Positions 17,613-26,377 of a DNA stretch of 64,000 nt are shown here, in pieces (position 1 is the first letter of the stretch; each line of letters opens with the position of its first letter). The translations under genes and the position numbers were made by a program. This stretch comes from an uncultured Lachnospiraceae bacterium (lineage in GTDB: Bacteria; Bacillota; Clostridia; Lachnospirales; Lachnospiraceae). The stretch covers positions 1 to 64,000 of the forward strand of contig CACYPS010000001.1 in assembly GCA_902776305.1 (NCBI GenBank), given 5' to 3'. The notes beneath the pieces were generated by a model. That model made no database searches and was not told the origin of the DNA. It saw only the letters and a list, made by a program, of their open reading frames with translations.

Positions 17613-18884
17613 ATGGCAGATGTAAAAAAATATGTAGTCATCGGTTCCTCCGCTGCCGGAACAAATGGTGTGCGCGAGCTCAGAAAAAGAGATGCAAATG
17701 CAGAAATCACGCTGATCTCAAAGGATAAAGATATCTATTCCCGCTGCATCCTGCACGCCTATCTGGGAGGACATCGGACGAAGGAGAGACTTCGTTTTGT
17801 GGAGGCGGATTTTGAAGATAGATATGCTGTGAACTGGATGAAGGGCGAGGAAGCCGTGGGGCTGGACCGCGAAGGACATAAGGTCCTGCTCGCAAGCGGA
17901 AAAGAGGTCCCTTATGACAAGCTCCTCATTGCCACAGGCTCCCACACGTTTTTCCCGCCGATCAAAAATATGGCAGGCTCACCGAATATGATCGGGTTCA
18001 GGAACATTGACGATATTGAGGTTCTGAAGGAAGTTGCAAAAACAAAGAAGAACATAGTTGTACTCGGCTCCGGTCTGGTAGGTATAGACTGCGCATGCGG
18101 TTTCCTGGATCTCGGCGTCAAAGTCACACTGTGCGATTTTGCCGGCTGGCTTTTGAACAAGCAGCTTGATGAGAGAGCCGCGAAAGCTTACATTGATGCG
18201 TTCGCGGAGAGAGGGGTTGAGCAGCACTACGGAGTCGGTGTCAGCGAAGTGACGATCAATGATGACCATGAGATCACGGCCGTCGTTCTAAGTGACGGAA
18301 CGGTAATTCCCTGCGATTACTTTGTCGTGACAGCGGGCGTGCGTTCCAATGTAGAGTTTCTGAAGGACACAGGACTTGAGCTCTCAAGATTCGGACTTGT
18401 GTATGATGCGACAGGAAGAACCAATGACCCGGATATCTACGGAGCCGGCGATGTTTCCGGAACAAGTCCGATCTGGCCGGTAGCTGTTAAAGAGGGTACG
18501 ATTGCGGCCAGCAATATGGCAGGTCATCCCGCAAAAATGACCGACTTCTTCGCTTCGAAGTCTACGATGAGCTTCCTCGGTATCTTTACTATGTCTCTCG
18601 GAAATGTAAATCCGGATCCGGAAGATAAGGAAATAAAGGTAGAGATTTACGACAAAGGCGGAATTTACAAAAAGATCGTACACAAAGACGGAAAAATCAT
18701 CGGTGCTTTGCTTCAGAACGACATCTCTTACGGCGGAATTCTTCAGCAGCTGATTGCAAGAAATATCGATGTCACGAAGGTAAAGAAGCCGCTGTGGGAT
18801 ATCGATTACTCGGATTTCTTCCACATGAAAGACAACTTTGAGTTCTACTACGAAGATGAGAACGGAAATCCCCCTTCCGACTGA
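17613..18884 (+). CDS. FAD-dependent NAD(P)H oxidoreductase (rubredoxin/nitrite-reductase-type)
   Basis: A 423-residue pyridine nucleotide-disulfide oxidoreductase family flavoprotein. FAD is bound by VIGSSAAGTNGV (residues 9-20) and by DIYGAGDVS near 273. A second Rossmann motif VLGSGLVGIDCA (about 149-160) binds NAD(P)H. The redox CxxxxC disulfide of true reductases is absent, so it belongs to the branch with rubredoxin reductase and the N-terminal part of NirB. It most likely feeds electrons to the ferredoxin subunit and Mo enzyme. The start lies one base after the ferredoxin stop, behind GGAGGTG. The C-terminus (about 330-423) is an accessory domain ending in an acidic tail. Confidence 0.87.
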   Translation: MADVKKYVVIGSSAAGTNGVRELRKRDANAEITLISKDKDIYSRCILHAYLGGHRTKERLRFVEADFEDRYAVNWMKGEEAVGLDREGHKVLLASGKEVPYDKLLIATGSHTFFPPIKNMAGSPNMIGFRNIDDIEVLKEVAKTKKNIVVLGSGLVGIDCACGFLDLGVKVTLCDFAGWLLNKQLDERAAKAYIDAFAERGVEQHYGVGVSEVTINDDHEITAVVLSDGTVIPCDYFVVTAGVRSNVEFLKDTGLELSRFGLVYDATGRTNDPDIYGAGDVSGTSPIWPVAVKEGTIAASNMAGHPAKMTDFFASKSTMSFLGIFTMSLGNVNPDPEDKEIKVEIYDKGGIYKKIVHKDGKIIGALLQNDISYGGILQQLIARNIDVTKVKKPLWDIDYSDFFHMKDNFEFYYEDENGNPPSD

Positions 18885-18885
18885 T

Positions 18886-18936
18886 ACGCTGCGCTGCACA
18901 ATGCTTCACCGGAGTATTGTGCAGCATGCATAAGGA
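18886..18936. repeat. hairpin repeat, inverted copy of 7908-7955
   Basis: A 13-bp stem (CTGCACAATGCTT with its partner, 18894-18924) lies between the flavoprotein stop and the ribosome binding site of the channel gene. It may trim or stabilise the operon message; without a T-run it is not a clear terminator. Confidence 0.55.
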
Positions 18937-18946
18937 GAATACAATT

Positions 18947-19900
18947 ATGAGTAGATTTGAGAAAATACCGGTACCCGCAATCGCTACTTTTCTGTCCCTG
19001 CTTACACTCAGCAATGTCTATGGGGGACTTGGCTTCGTCTGGTTCCGATATCTCTGTATGGCATGCGGGACAGTTTTCATTATCTGTTATATTCTGAAAA
19101 TCATCCTGTTTCCCCGCACATTCCTTTCGGAGTACAGTCAGGTCATACCTTGCAGCCTCTACGCAGCTTTGACAATGTGTATGATGATTCTGGGCAGTTT
19201 TTATCTGGAAATCGGTACGAACTTCGAAATGCCGGTTCTCGCTATGATCGGAAAGTTCGTATGGTTCGTGGCTGTAATCATTCACACGGTACATTTGATT
19301 CGATTTATAGCTTTGAATATGTTCCTTAAGAGGAATATCATGACAACGATGCCCAGCTGGTTCGTGACCCTTAACGGTTACATGGTAGCCTGTGTCACGG
19401 GCGGGGCTATGAACGCAAAACCTCTGCTTATTGTCATCACAATATACGGATGCTTGATCTATGTAATAATGCTGCCGATCATGATCTGGCGCCTTCTCAA
19501 TGTCGAGATAAAACCGGCGACCTATCATACGATGGCGATTCTGCTGGCTCCATGCAGTCTCTGCGTAGTCAGTCTGATTAATGTCTTCGGAACGCCGAAC
19601 GCGTTACTTCTCGGTTTCATGTACATATGTGTTCTGTGTTCACTGGCATTTATCATTTTTAAACTTCCGGATTTCTTCTCTTTCAAGTTTTATCCGGGAT
19701 ACGCAGGACTCACTTTCCCGATGGCAATAGGAATCGTTGCGACCCAGAAAATGGCCGGATACCTCACAGAGGCCGGAAGCGGACTTGCATACGCTGTTTC
19801 ACAGCTGGCCGGTTTGCAGATTTTCCTCACGAGCGGTCTTGTCTTTTACGTTCTCGTCATGCTGAGCAGAATGCTATTCATGAAGCAGTTCAGAGATTGA
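18947..19900 (+). CDS. TDT family (TehA/SLAC1-like) anion channel or transporter
   Basis: A 317-residue membrane protein with about ten hydrophobic helices, matching the TDT (tellurite resistance/dicarboxylate) family. The N-terminus FEKIPVPAIATFLSLLTLSNVYGG is typical in place of the usual P[VI]P..F.....G.LG..N pattern. The ATG at 18947 is chosen because AAGGAG lies ten bases upstream; an in-frame ATG at 18917 lies inside the hairpin. The family includes SLAC1-type channels that pass nitrate and chloride, so in this operon it could carry nitrate in or nitrite out; that is inference. It is the last gene before a strong terminator. Confidence 0.82.
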   Translation: MSRFEKIPVPAIATFLSLLTLSNVYGGLGFVWFRYLCMACGTVFIICYILKIILFPRTFLSEYSQVIPCSLYAALTMCMMILGSFYLEIGTNFEMPVLAMIGKFVWFVAVIIHTVHLIRFIALNMFLKRNIMTTMPSWFVTLNGYMVACVTGGAMNAKPLLIVITIYGCLIYVIMLPIMIWRLLNVEIKPATYHTMAILLAPCSLCVVSLINVFGTPNALLLGFMYICVLCSLAFIIFKLPDFFSFKFYPGYAGLTFPMAIGIVATQKMAGYLTEAGSGLAYAVSQLAGLQIFLTSGLVFYVLVMLSRMLFMKQFRD

Positions 19901-19912
19901 GATACTTAAGGG

Positions 19913-19946
19913 GTGGCGTCCGCGTGTTCGTGGGCGTCACTTTTTT
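19913..19946 (+). terminator. intrinsic terminator after the TDT gene
   Basis: A 12-bp stem with GU pairs (GTGGCGTCCGCG / CGTGGGCGTCAC) and a TGTT loop is followed by six T. It separates the reductase operon from moeA. Confidence 0.85.
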
Positions 19947-20004
19947 CATGTTATGGGAAATTTCTTTTCTTATAGCATATAAAACCGTGGAAGGATAACA
20001 CTAT

Positions 20005-21207
20005 ATGGAAGCGATACAACTTGAACAGGCTGTGGAACTGCTGCAGGAGAACTGCCTGCCGGTCACAGAGACGGAAAAGCTTACAATCGATGACGCTGCA
20101 GGGCGAATAATCGCACAGGACATAACTGCGAGAATTAATCAGCCTCCGTTCCCGCGGTCACCGCTGGATGGTTATGCCCTCCGTGCAGAAGATACGGTCG
20201 GCGCATCGAAGGAAAATCCTGTAGCTTTGAAAGTGATTGATCAGGTATATGCCGGCGGCTGGTCTGACAGGGAAGTGAGACCGGGAACCGCGATAAGAAT
20301 CATGACCGGAGCACCTATTCCGCGGGGAGCTGACTGCATACTGATGCAGGAGGATACGGATTACGGAATGGATACAGTAAAGATTTACCGGTCGCTTAAG
20401 GCATGGCAGAATTATTGCTATGAGGGAGAAGACTTTAAGAAGGGAACGACTATCCTGAAGGCAGGGCAGCAGCTGGGGGCTGCCGAGATCGGCGTGCTTG
20501 CGGGTAACGGCATCCGGGAAATCACGGTATACAGAAAGCCGAGGGTCCTCGTTATGTCAACCGGAACAGAGCTGGTCAGCCCCGGAGAGTTTCTTGGCCC
20601 GGGTCAGATTTATGATTCCAATCTGCATATGCTGATAGCGCAGCTGAAACTTTGGAGTGTTGAGATTGTTTCCTATGTTTCGATTCGGGATGATCCAGAA
20701 GAGGCTGCGTCCTATGTCAGAGAACATGCCGGGAAAGCTGACCTGATCCTGTCCACAGGAGGCGTTTCTGTCGGAAAGAAAGACATCATGCACGACGTAT
20801 TTCGCCTTCTCGGTGTAGAACGGCTTTTCTGGAAGGTTCGCCTGAAACCCGGCAGTCCGACTCTGTGCGGCTTATATGACGGGAAACCGTTCCTCGCGCT
20901 CTCCGGGAATCCTTACGGTGCGATTGCGAACCTGCATCTGCTCGGAAGACCTCTTCTTGTCAAAATGACCGGTAGAAGCGATCTTGAGATCAGAAAGAGT
21001 CATGCTGTATTTGACAGCGGTTTTCCTAAGAAAAGCCCGGTGACCAGATATGTGCGCGGTGTGTATAAGGACGGACATGCATGGAGTTCCGGCTCAAATG
21101 ACTCCGGAGTATTATCGTCATTTATCGGATGCAATTGTATGATCGTCATCCCGGCAGGTACCATGAAAGTTGATCCGGGAGAGAGAGTTGAGGTCATTCT
21201 CCTGTAA
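20005..21207 (+). CDS. moeA: molybdopterin molybdenumtransferase MoeA
   Basis: A 400-residue MoeA, which inserts molybdate into adenylylated molybdopterin. Visible motifs are PRSPLDGYALRAED near 50, GAPIPRGADCI near 109, STGTELV near 190, STGGVSVGKKD near 250 and PGSPTLCG followed by LSGNPYG near 290-305. Length is normal. It is the first gene after a terminator and probably opens a second transcription unit with the MobB-MobA fusion, the regulator and the two genes that follow. Its presence next to the Mo reductase supports the molybdenum assignment. An AAGGA site lies upstream of the ATG. Confidence 0.93.
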   Translation: MEAIQLEQAVELLQENCLPVTETEKLTIDDAAGRIIAQDITARINQPPFPRSPLDGYALRAEDTVGASKENPVALKVIDQVYAGGWSDREVRPGTAIRIMTGAPIPRGADCILMQEDTDYGMDTVKIYRSLKAWQNYCYEGEDFKKGTTILKAGQQLGAAEIGVLAGNGIREITVYRKPRVLVMSTGTELVSPGEFLGPGQIYDSNLHMLIAQLKLWSVEIVSYVSIRDDPEEAASYVREHAGKADLILSTGGVSVGKKDIMHDVFRLLGVERLFWKVRLKPGSPTLCGLYDGKPFLALSGNPYGAIANLHLLGRPLLVKMTGRSDLEIRKSHAVFDSGFPKKSPVTRYVRGVYKDGHAWSSGSNDSGVLSSFIGCNCMIVIPAGTMKVDPGERVEVILL

Positions 21208-21256
21208 GATTTTGAATGTGTGGGCTGCCCTGCTTTCTTCTATGTGGGAGGTGCAT

Positions 21257-22456
21257 GTGAAAAAGTTAAAAAGCTGTGCTGTGTGTCTCATATGCGGCGT
21301 GAAGAATTCCGGCAAAACGACACTCATCGAGAAACTGATACGGGAGTTCTCACGCAGGGGTATGACAATTGCAGTCATAAAGCATGACGGTCATGATTTC
21401 ACTTGTGATCTGCCGGGTACGGACAGCAGCAGGTTCACTCAGGCGGGAGCCTGCGGAACGGCGGTATTTTCGGAAAAGCGCATTTTCATACACAGGCTGC
21501 AACCCGAACCGCAAGAAAACGAAGACGGTTTTGCGGATCCGTGTGCAGGGATGCGGCAGTGGGAGCAGGAGCAGGTTAAGGAGCTTATGACTTTGTTCCC
21601 GGATGCGGATATCATCCTGATTGAAGGGTTGAAAAATACGGCTCTTCCGAAAATAGAGGTCGTGAGATCGATGATATCTTCTGAGCCGGTATCCGTATCG
21701 GAGGGGAGATTCGGAATTGTCACGGACCTTTCGGACACAGCTTTTCCGGGTGAAAAAGTGTTTCCCTTTACGGCAATTCGGGAAATCGCCGATGCGATCG
21801 TGGAGCAGACACTGAGTCCTCGTAAGACGGACAAAGAACGGATTCGTAATGACTTTGCGGCAGCAATACTTGCCGGCGGTAAGAGCAGACGCATGAACGG
21901 ACAGCACAAAGGAGCTTTACTGACTTCGGAAGGTAGAACATTCACGGAACAGATCACATCACAGATGTTTTCACTGTCAGATTGTATTTATCTGTCCTAC
22001 GGTGATACAATCTGTATTGAGATAGACGGCTGCAGGATCGTTACGGACCGGTATCCGGGCTGCGGTCCTATCGGCGGACTTGAGGCTGTGCTGAGTCAGG
22101 CGGGAGAGGATCGCAGGAAGGCTGTTATGATAAGCGCATGTGACACTCCGGGCATAAAAGCGGAACTCTACCTGTTTCTGCTCGAAAGACTGGAGCAGGT
22201 CTCGACGGAAGATGCATTTGAAGAATGGGATGGGGTCGTCGCTGTGTCGGATGACAGAATACATCCCCTTACGGCAATATACAGTGTGCGGGCAGCGGAG
22301 ATATTTGCAAAACAGATCAAAGAGAGGAACTTCAGACTCCGGGATGTTCTAAGGAAACTTCGAATTCTTTACGTGGATTTGAAAGGGTCCCGTTACGAGG
22401 ATATGCTGACTAACATCAACACAAAAGAGGAATATGAAGCCCATATGAGAGGGTGA
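21257..22456 (+). CDS. MobB-MobA fusion for molybdenum cofactor guanylylation
   Basis: A 399-residue fusion. Residues 1-165 are MobB: P-loop GVKNSGKTT near 14 and DIILIEGLKN near 118. Residues 195-399 are MobA: AAILAGGKSRRMNG with the nucleotide-binding GG, then YPGCGPIGGLEA and ACDTPG in place of the common CDMP motif. MobA attaches GMP to molybdopterin to give the bis-MGD cofactor required by the Mo enzyme upstream; MobB is a GTP-binding helper. The GTG at 21257 is chosen because GGGAGGTG precedes it; this puts the start 49 bases after moeA. Fusions of these two proteins occur in several bacteria. Confidence 0.9.
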   Translation: MKKLKSCAVCLICGVKNSGKTTLIEKLIREFSRRGMTIAVIKHDGHDFTCDLPGTDSSRFTQAGACGTAVFSEKRIFIHRLQPEPQENEDGFADPCAGMRQWEQEQVKELMTLFPDADIILIEGLKNTALPKIEVVRSMISSEPVSVSEGRFGIVTDLSDTAFPGEKVFPFTAIREIADAIVEQTLSPRKTDKERIRNDFAAAILAGGKSRRMNGQHKGALLTSEGRTFTEQITSQMFSLSDCIYLSYGDTICIEIDGCRIVTDRYPGCGPIGGLEAVLSQAGEDRRKAVMISACDTPGIKAELYLFLLERLEQVSTEDAFEEWDGVVAVSDDRIHPLTAIYSVRAAEIFAKQIKERNFRLRDVLRKLRILYVDLKGSRYEDMLTNINTKEEYEAHMRG

Positions 22457-22474
22457 GGACGCTGAGGATCTATT

Positions 22475-23224
22475 ATGGCAGACAGCAGAGAGAGGAAAAT
22501 TTCAAGTTATTACTCAACGATCGGCAACTATGACCTTTTCAAAGGCATATCGCCGTCGGATCTCGCGGCGGTGCTGGACTGTGCCGGTGCAAAAATAGAA
22601 AACTATTCCAAGAATATAATTCTCGCGCCTGCTGACAGGGACATCGCCGATGCAGGTTTGATTCTTAAGGGCAATGTTGCCATGATCAAAGAGGATGAGC
22701 ACGGACACCAGAGTCTGATAACGTTTATGAAGGAAGGAGAACTATTCGGAGAGATCTTTTCGGAGATAAAGGATAATGCATCGACAGTGAGATTCAGGAC
22801 GATGACAAAGTGTACGATCATGTATATTCCGGTCGTAAGGATTCTTAACGTCTGCAATAATTCATGCCCTTTCCACAGCAGGTTGATCTTCAATCTGTTC
22901 AAAAGCCTATCAAAAACAAATGCGGGACTGGTGCGGAAAATCGATGCGATCTCCAGGACCACAATAAGAGAGAAGATTCTTGCATACCTGGGAGAAGAAC
23001 TGGAATATGCCAACCGTGCCAACCACACACCGGATAATCACAGGATAACGATTCCTATGAATAAGACGGAAATGGCTCAGTACTTGTGCGTGCACAGAAG
23101 CGCGCTGTTAAGGGAAATCGCTGCCATGAGGCAGGACGGTCTGATCAGTGTCAACGGACAGACTTTTACTGTCTATGGATTAGAGCGGATGAGCTTTCAA
23201 TATGATAAAAAACCCGGAAAATAA
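22475..23224 (+). CDS. Crp/Fnr family transcription regulator
   Basis: A 249-residue regulator with an N-terminal cyclic-nucleotide-binding-like beta barrel (about 20-140) and a C-terminal winged helix (about 170-240) with recognition helix around MAQYLCVHRSALLREIAAM. Cys36, Cys113, Cys127 and Cys131 lie in the sensor domain; the spacing differs from the N-terminal cluster of FNR, so a redox or NO-sensing cofactor is possible but not shown. The recognition helix carries HRSALLRE in place of the E..SR pattern of Crp, so its box should differ from the classic one. It follows mobBA by 18 bases and precedes the cysteine-desulfidase-like gene. It is the natural candidate to bind the palindrome at 14809. 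Confidence 0.88.
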   Translation: MADSRERKISSYYSTIGNYDLFKGISPSDLAAVLDCAGAKIENYSKNIILAPADRDIADAGLILKGNVAMIKEDEHGHQSLITFMKEGELFGEIFSEIKDNASTVRFRTMTKCTIMYIPVVRILNVCNNSCPFHSRLIFNLFKSLSKTNAGLVRKIDAISRTTIREKILAYLGEELEYANRANHTPDNHRITIPMNKTEMAQYLCVHRSALLREIAAMRQDGLISVNGQTFTVYGLERMSFQYDKKPGK

Positions 23225-23250
23225 AACTATCAGAAAGGGGGGGAATGCTG

Positions 23251-24558
23251 ATGAATCTTACCGAAGAATTATCACAGAACTACACAACAATTCTCAAAGA
23301 AGAACTTGTGGCAGCCATGGGTTGTACGGAACCGATTGCCATCGCATATGCCGCAGCTAAAGCTTACCGGGAGCTGGGAGCGATGCCGGATCATATCCGG
23401 ATCACATGTTCCGGAAACATGATCAAAAACGTCAAGGGGGTCATTGTACCGAATTCCGGCGGTCAGAAGGGTATCGAGGCTGCGGCTGTGCTTGGCGTTG
23501 TGGGAGGAAATGCCGACAGGATGCTGGAAGTCATAGCCGGTGCTGATGACGAAGCGCGTCAGAAGACGCGTGAACTGGTCGCAGCTGGTATCTGTGACGT
23601 GCAGCTGGCGGAAAATGTCCCGAATCTGTACATTAAAGCAGAAATGTGGACGAAAGATCATGAAGCCGCAGTCACGATTGAAGAACATCACACAGACATA
23701 ACCGAGATCCAGAAAGACGGTACAACAGTCTTTATTGCCGAGTCAAGCGGACAGGATGATCAGAACGGTCTTCCGAAAGGAGCTCGCACAAAGATGACAC
23801 TTCGAGGCATCATAGAGTATGCCGATACGGTAAATCTCGCGGATGTGGAGCAGACTCTGGAAAGACAGGTACGCTTTAATACGGCTATTTCACAGGAAGG
23901 TCTGGACAATCCCTGGGGCGCAAGAGTAGGAAAGACACTTCTGGAAAACTGGACCGATGACATAAAATGCTGTGCCTGCGCGAGAGCGGCCGCGGGGTCT
24001 GACGCCAGAATGAGCGGATGTCCGCTGCCGGTCATTATCAATTCCGGAAGCGGAAATCAGGGAATTACTGTTACGATGCCGGTCGTTACGTATGCAGAAC
24101 GTCTGCATCTGTCAAAAGCGAAGATGTATCGATGTCTGCTCGTCTCTAATCTGGTGTCGATTTATATTAAGCATTATATCGGTTCTCTTTCGGCATTCTG
24201 CGGTGCGGTCAGTGCAGCGTGCGGTGCCGGAGCCGCTATCACATATATGTCCGGCGGAACGTATGAGCAGATAGGCGGAACAATCACGAATACGCTCGGT
24301 AACGTAGGCGGAATCGTCTGTGACGGTGCAAAGCCCAGTTGTGCTGCGAAGATCGCATCCTCAGTACACGCGGCATTGCTGGCGCATTACATGAGTATCA
24401 GCCAGAAGGAGTTCCTCGGAGGAGAAGGTTTTGTTGAGAATGATGTCGAGATGACGATCAAGAATATGGGATATATCGGAAAAATCGGCATGAAAGAGAC
24501 AGACAAAGAGATTTTGAACGTCATGATCGATAAGGTAGACGTCAATTCCTGTCTGTGA
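23251..24558 (+). CDS. L-cysteine desulfidase / UPF0597 family (CyuA-like) iron-sulfur enzyme
   Basis: A 435-residue protein of the serine-dehydratase-alpha-like family. The hallmark MGCTEPIAIAYAAA is at 23-36 with Cys25; further conserved-type Cys occur at CCACARAA and in GGIVCDGAKPSCAAK, fitting a [4Fe-4S] enzyme. CyuA converts L-cysteine to pyruvate, ammonia and hydrogen sulfide; activity on serine is also possible. The ATG at 23251 is chosen because it lies seven bases after AAAGGGGGGG, while the ATG at 23245 is too close. It sits 26 bases behind the Crp/Fnr gene and 18 before a symporter, so uptake and breakdown of an amino acid are likely coupled. Confidence 0.85.
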   Translation: MNLTEELSQNYTTILKEELVAAMGCTEPIAIAYAAAKAYRELGAMPDHIRITCSGNMIKNVKGVIVPNSGGQKGIEAAAVLGVVGGNADRMLEVIAGADDEARQKTRELVAAGICDVQLAENVPNLYIKAEMWTKDHEAAVTIEEHHTDITEIQKDGTTVFIAESSGQDDQNGLPKGARTKMTLRGIIEYADTVNLADVEQTLERQVRFNTAISQEGLDNPWGARVGKTLLENWTDDIKCCACARAAAGSDARMSGCPLPVIINSGSGNQGITVTMPVVTYAERLHLSKAKMYRCLLVSNLVSIYIKHYIGSLSAFCGAVSAACGAGAAITYMSGGTYEQIGGTITNTLGNVGGIVCDGAKPSCAAKIASSVHAALLAHYMSISQKEFLGGEGFVENDVEMTIKNMGYIGKIGMKETDKEILNVMIDKVDVNSCL

Positions 24559-24576
24559 AAAATTTAGGAGGTAATC

Positions 24577-25803
24577 ATGGAAAAACAAGGTTTCGTGCAC
24601 AGTCTGCCGTTCAGGCTTCTGGTAGCACTGGCAGTAGGTATCATCAGCGGACTTGCACTCAGCGCAGCGGATGGGACAGGATTAGCGAATGCACTTCTCA
24701 ATATAATTGTCACAGTGAAATTCATAACAAGCCAGTTCATCAGCTTTTGTGTTCCGCTGATCATTATCGGATTCATTGCACCGTCGATCACAAGGCTCGG
24801 TAATAATGCTTCGACCATGCTGATCGTTGCGCTCTGCATTGCGTATGTATCATCAGTCGGCGCTGCTTTTTTTGCGACAGCTGCCGGATATACAATTCTG
24901 CCGTTCCTGAACATCAATCCTGAAGTGGACGGATTGAAGGAACTCCCGAAGGTGGTATTTGAGCTCACGATTCCGCAGATCATGTCAGTCATGTCTGCAT
25001 TGTTCTTCTCTGTCATGGTCGGTCTTGCGGCTGCGTGGAACAAAAGCAAGGCCATAACGAATGTACTGGAGGAGTTCCAGCAGATCGTTCTCAGCATTGT
25101 TACGAATTTCGTTATTCCGGTCCTGCCGATCCTGATCGGAACCACGTTCTGCACGCTTGCCTATGAGGGAACGATCACGAAACAGCTGCCGATCTTCCTG
25201 ATCATCATAGTGATCGTTGTTATCGGGCACTATATCTGGCTGGCTCTTCTCTATGGAATCGCGGGAGCATATTCCGGCAGGAATCCGATGGGTGTCCTGA
25301 AGTATTACGGACCGGCTTATATGACTGCGATCGGAACCATGTCCAGCGCGGCAACACTCTCGGTTGCTCTGAACTGTGCAGGTAAAGCTGTACCTACGCT
25401 CAGAAAGGACCTTGTAAACTTCGGAATTCCACTTTTTGCAAATATTCATCTCTGCGGATCTGTAATGACGGAGACATTCTTTGTTATGGCTGTTTCCAAG
25501 ATGCTTTACGGAGAGTTTCCGCCTCTCGGAAAGATGATTCTGTTCTGCCTGCTTCTCGGCGTATTCGCTATCGGTGCTCCCGGCGTTCCGGGCGGTACCG
25601 TCATGGCGTCCCTCGGTCTGATCACCGGCGTTCTGGGATTTGATGAGACAGGTACGGCTCTTATTCTTACAATTTTCGCTCTGCAGGATTCCTTCGGAAC
25701 GGCATGCAACGTCACCGGAGACGGTGCGCTCACACTTTTCCTTACGGGATTTGCGGAGAAACACAATATTGAGGAAGCAGATCTCGGGGATGTGCTGGGG
25801 TGA
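24577..25803 (+). CDS. dicarboxylate/amino acid:cation symporter (DAACS/SDF family)
   Basis: A 408-residue secondary transporter related to SstT and GltP. It has about eight helices plus two re-entrant loops: the serine-rich AIGTMSSAATLS near 250, FANIHLCGSVM where glutamate carriers have NMDGT, GAPGVPGGT near 345 and QDSFGTACNVTGDGA near 372. The altered substrate motifs argue for a neutral amino acid such as serine or cysteine over glutamate. It follows the cysteine-desulfidase-like gene by 18 bases with an AGGAGG site, so it probably supplies that enzyme. It closes the molybdenum-linked gene run. Confidence 0.87.
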   Translation: MEKQGFVHSLPFRLLVALAVGIISGLALSAADGTGLANALLNIIVTVKFITSQFISFCVPLIIIGFIAPSITRLGNNASTMLIVALCIAYVSSVGAAFFATAAGYTILPFLNINPEVDGLKELPKVVFELTIPQIMSVMSALFFSVMVGLAAAWNKSKAITNVLEEFQQIVLSIVTNFVIPVLPILIGTTFCTLAYEGTITKQLPIFLIIIVIVVIGHYIWLALLYGIAGAYSGRNPMGVLKYYGPAYMTAIGTMSSAATLSVALNCAGKAVPTLRKDLVNFGIPLFANIHLCGSVMTETFFVMAVSKMLYGEFPPLGKMILFCLLLGVFAIGAPGVPGGTVMASLGLITGVLGFDETGTALILTIFALQDSFGTACNVTGDGALTLFLTGFAEKHNIEEADLGDVLG

Positions 25804-25951
25804 TTTTCCTGTATCTTAGCTTACAATGCCCGAAAGTACCGTCGGGTCTTTCGGGGAAGCCGTATGCGGGCAAGAAATCTGAAAAGCAGATGTCTATTTT
25901 CAGACATAATATGATATTCTGAACCAGACAGCCGATAAAGAGGAGGCACAC

Positions 25952-26377
25952 ATGAAGACAATTCGCGTCGTGGCAGCCGTTATACGCGACCGTAACAGAA
26001 TTTTTGCGACGCAGCGCGGCTATGGTGAGTATAAGGATGGCTGGGAGTTTCCCGGAGGAAAGATAGAAACCGGAGAGACATCCGAGCAAGCATTGGTCCG
26101 CGAGATAAAAGAAGAGCTTGAAACTTCTGTCCTGGTGGAGAATCTTATCAGGACCGTCGAGTATGATTATCCGAATTTTCATCTCTCCATGGACTGTTAC
26201 TGGTGCAGAATCATAGGCGGAGATCTTGTTCTTCGGGAACATGAGGCGGCTAAATGGCTGACGTATGCGGAATTGGATTCGGTGGACTGGCTGCCTGCCG
26301 ACAGGATCCTGATCGAAACGATCAGGAATCAGCGGAAGGCAGTTTTCGGTACAGAAAGAAAGGAGAAACATGAGTAA
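25952..26377 (+). CDS. MutT-like Nudix hydrolase ((deoxy)nucleoside triphosphate pyrophosphohydrolase)
   Basis: A 141-residue Nudix protein. The Nudix box GGKIETGETSEQALVREIKEEL spans about residues 36-57 and matches GX5EX7REUXEEXGU except that the last Gly is replaced. The start VVAAVIRDRNRIFATQRG and the WEFPGG segment are typical of 8-oxo-dGTP diphosphatases, so it probably cleanses the nucleotide pool. It overlaps the next gene by 8 bases (stop inside the start region), so the two are translationally coupled. AGGAGG site present. Confidence 0.88.
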   Translation: MKTIRVVAAVIRDRNRIFATQRGYGEYKDGWEFPGGKIETGETSEQALVREIKEELETSVLVENLIRTVEYDYPNFHLSMDCYWCRIIGGDLVLREHEAAKWLTYAELDSVDWLPADRILIETIRNQRKAVFGTERKEKHE

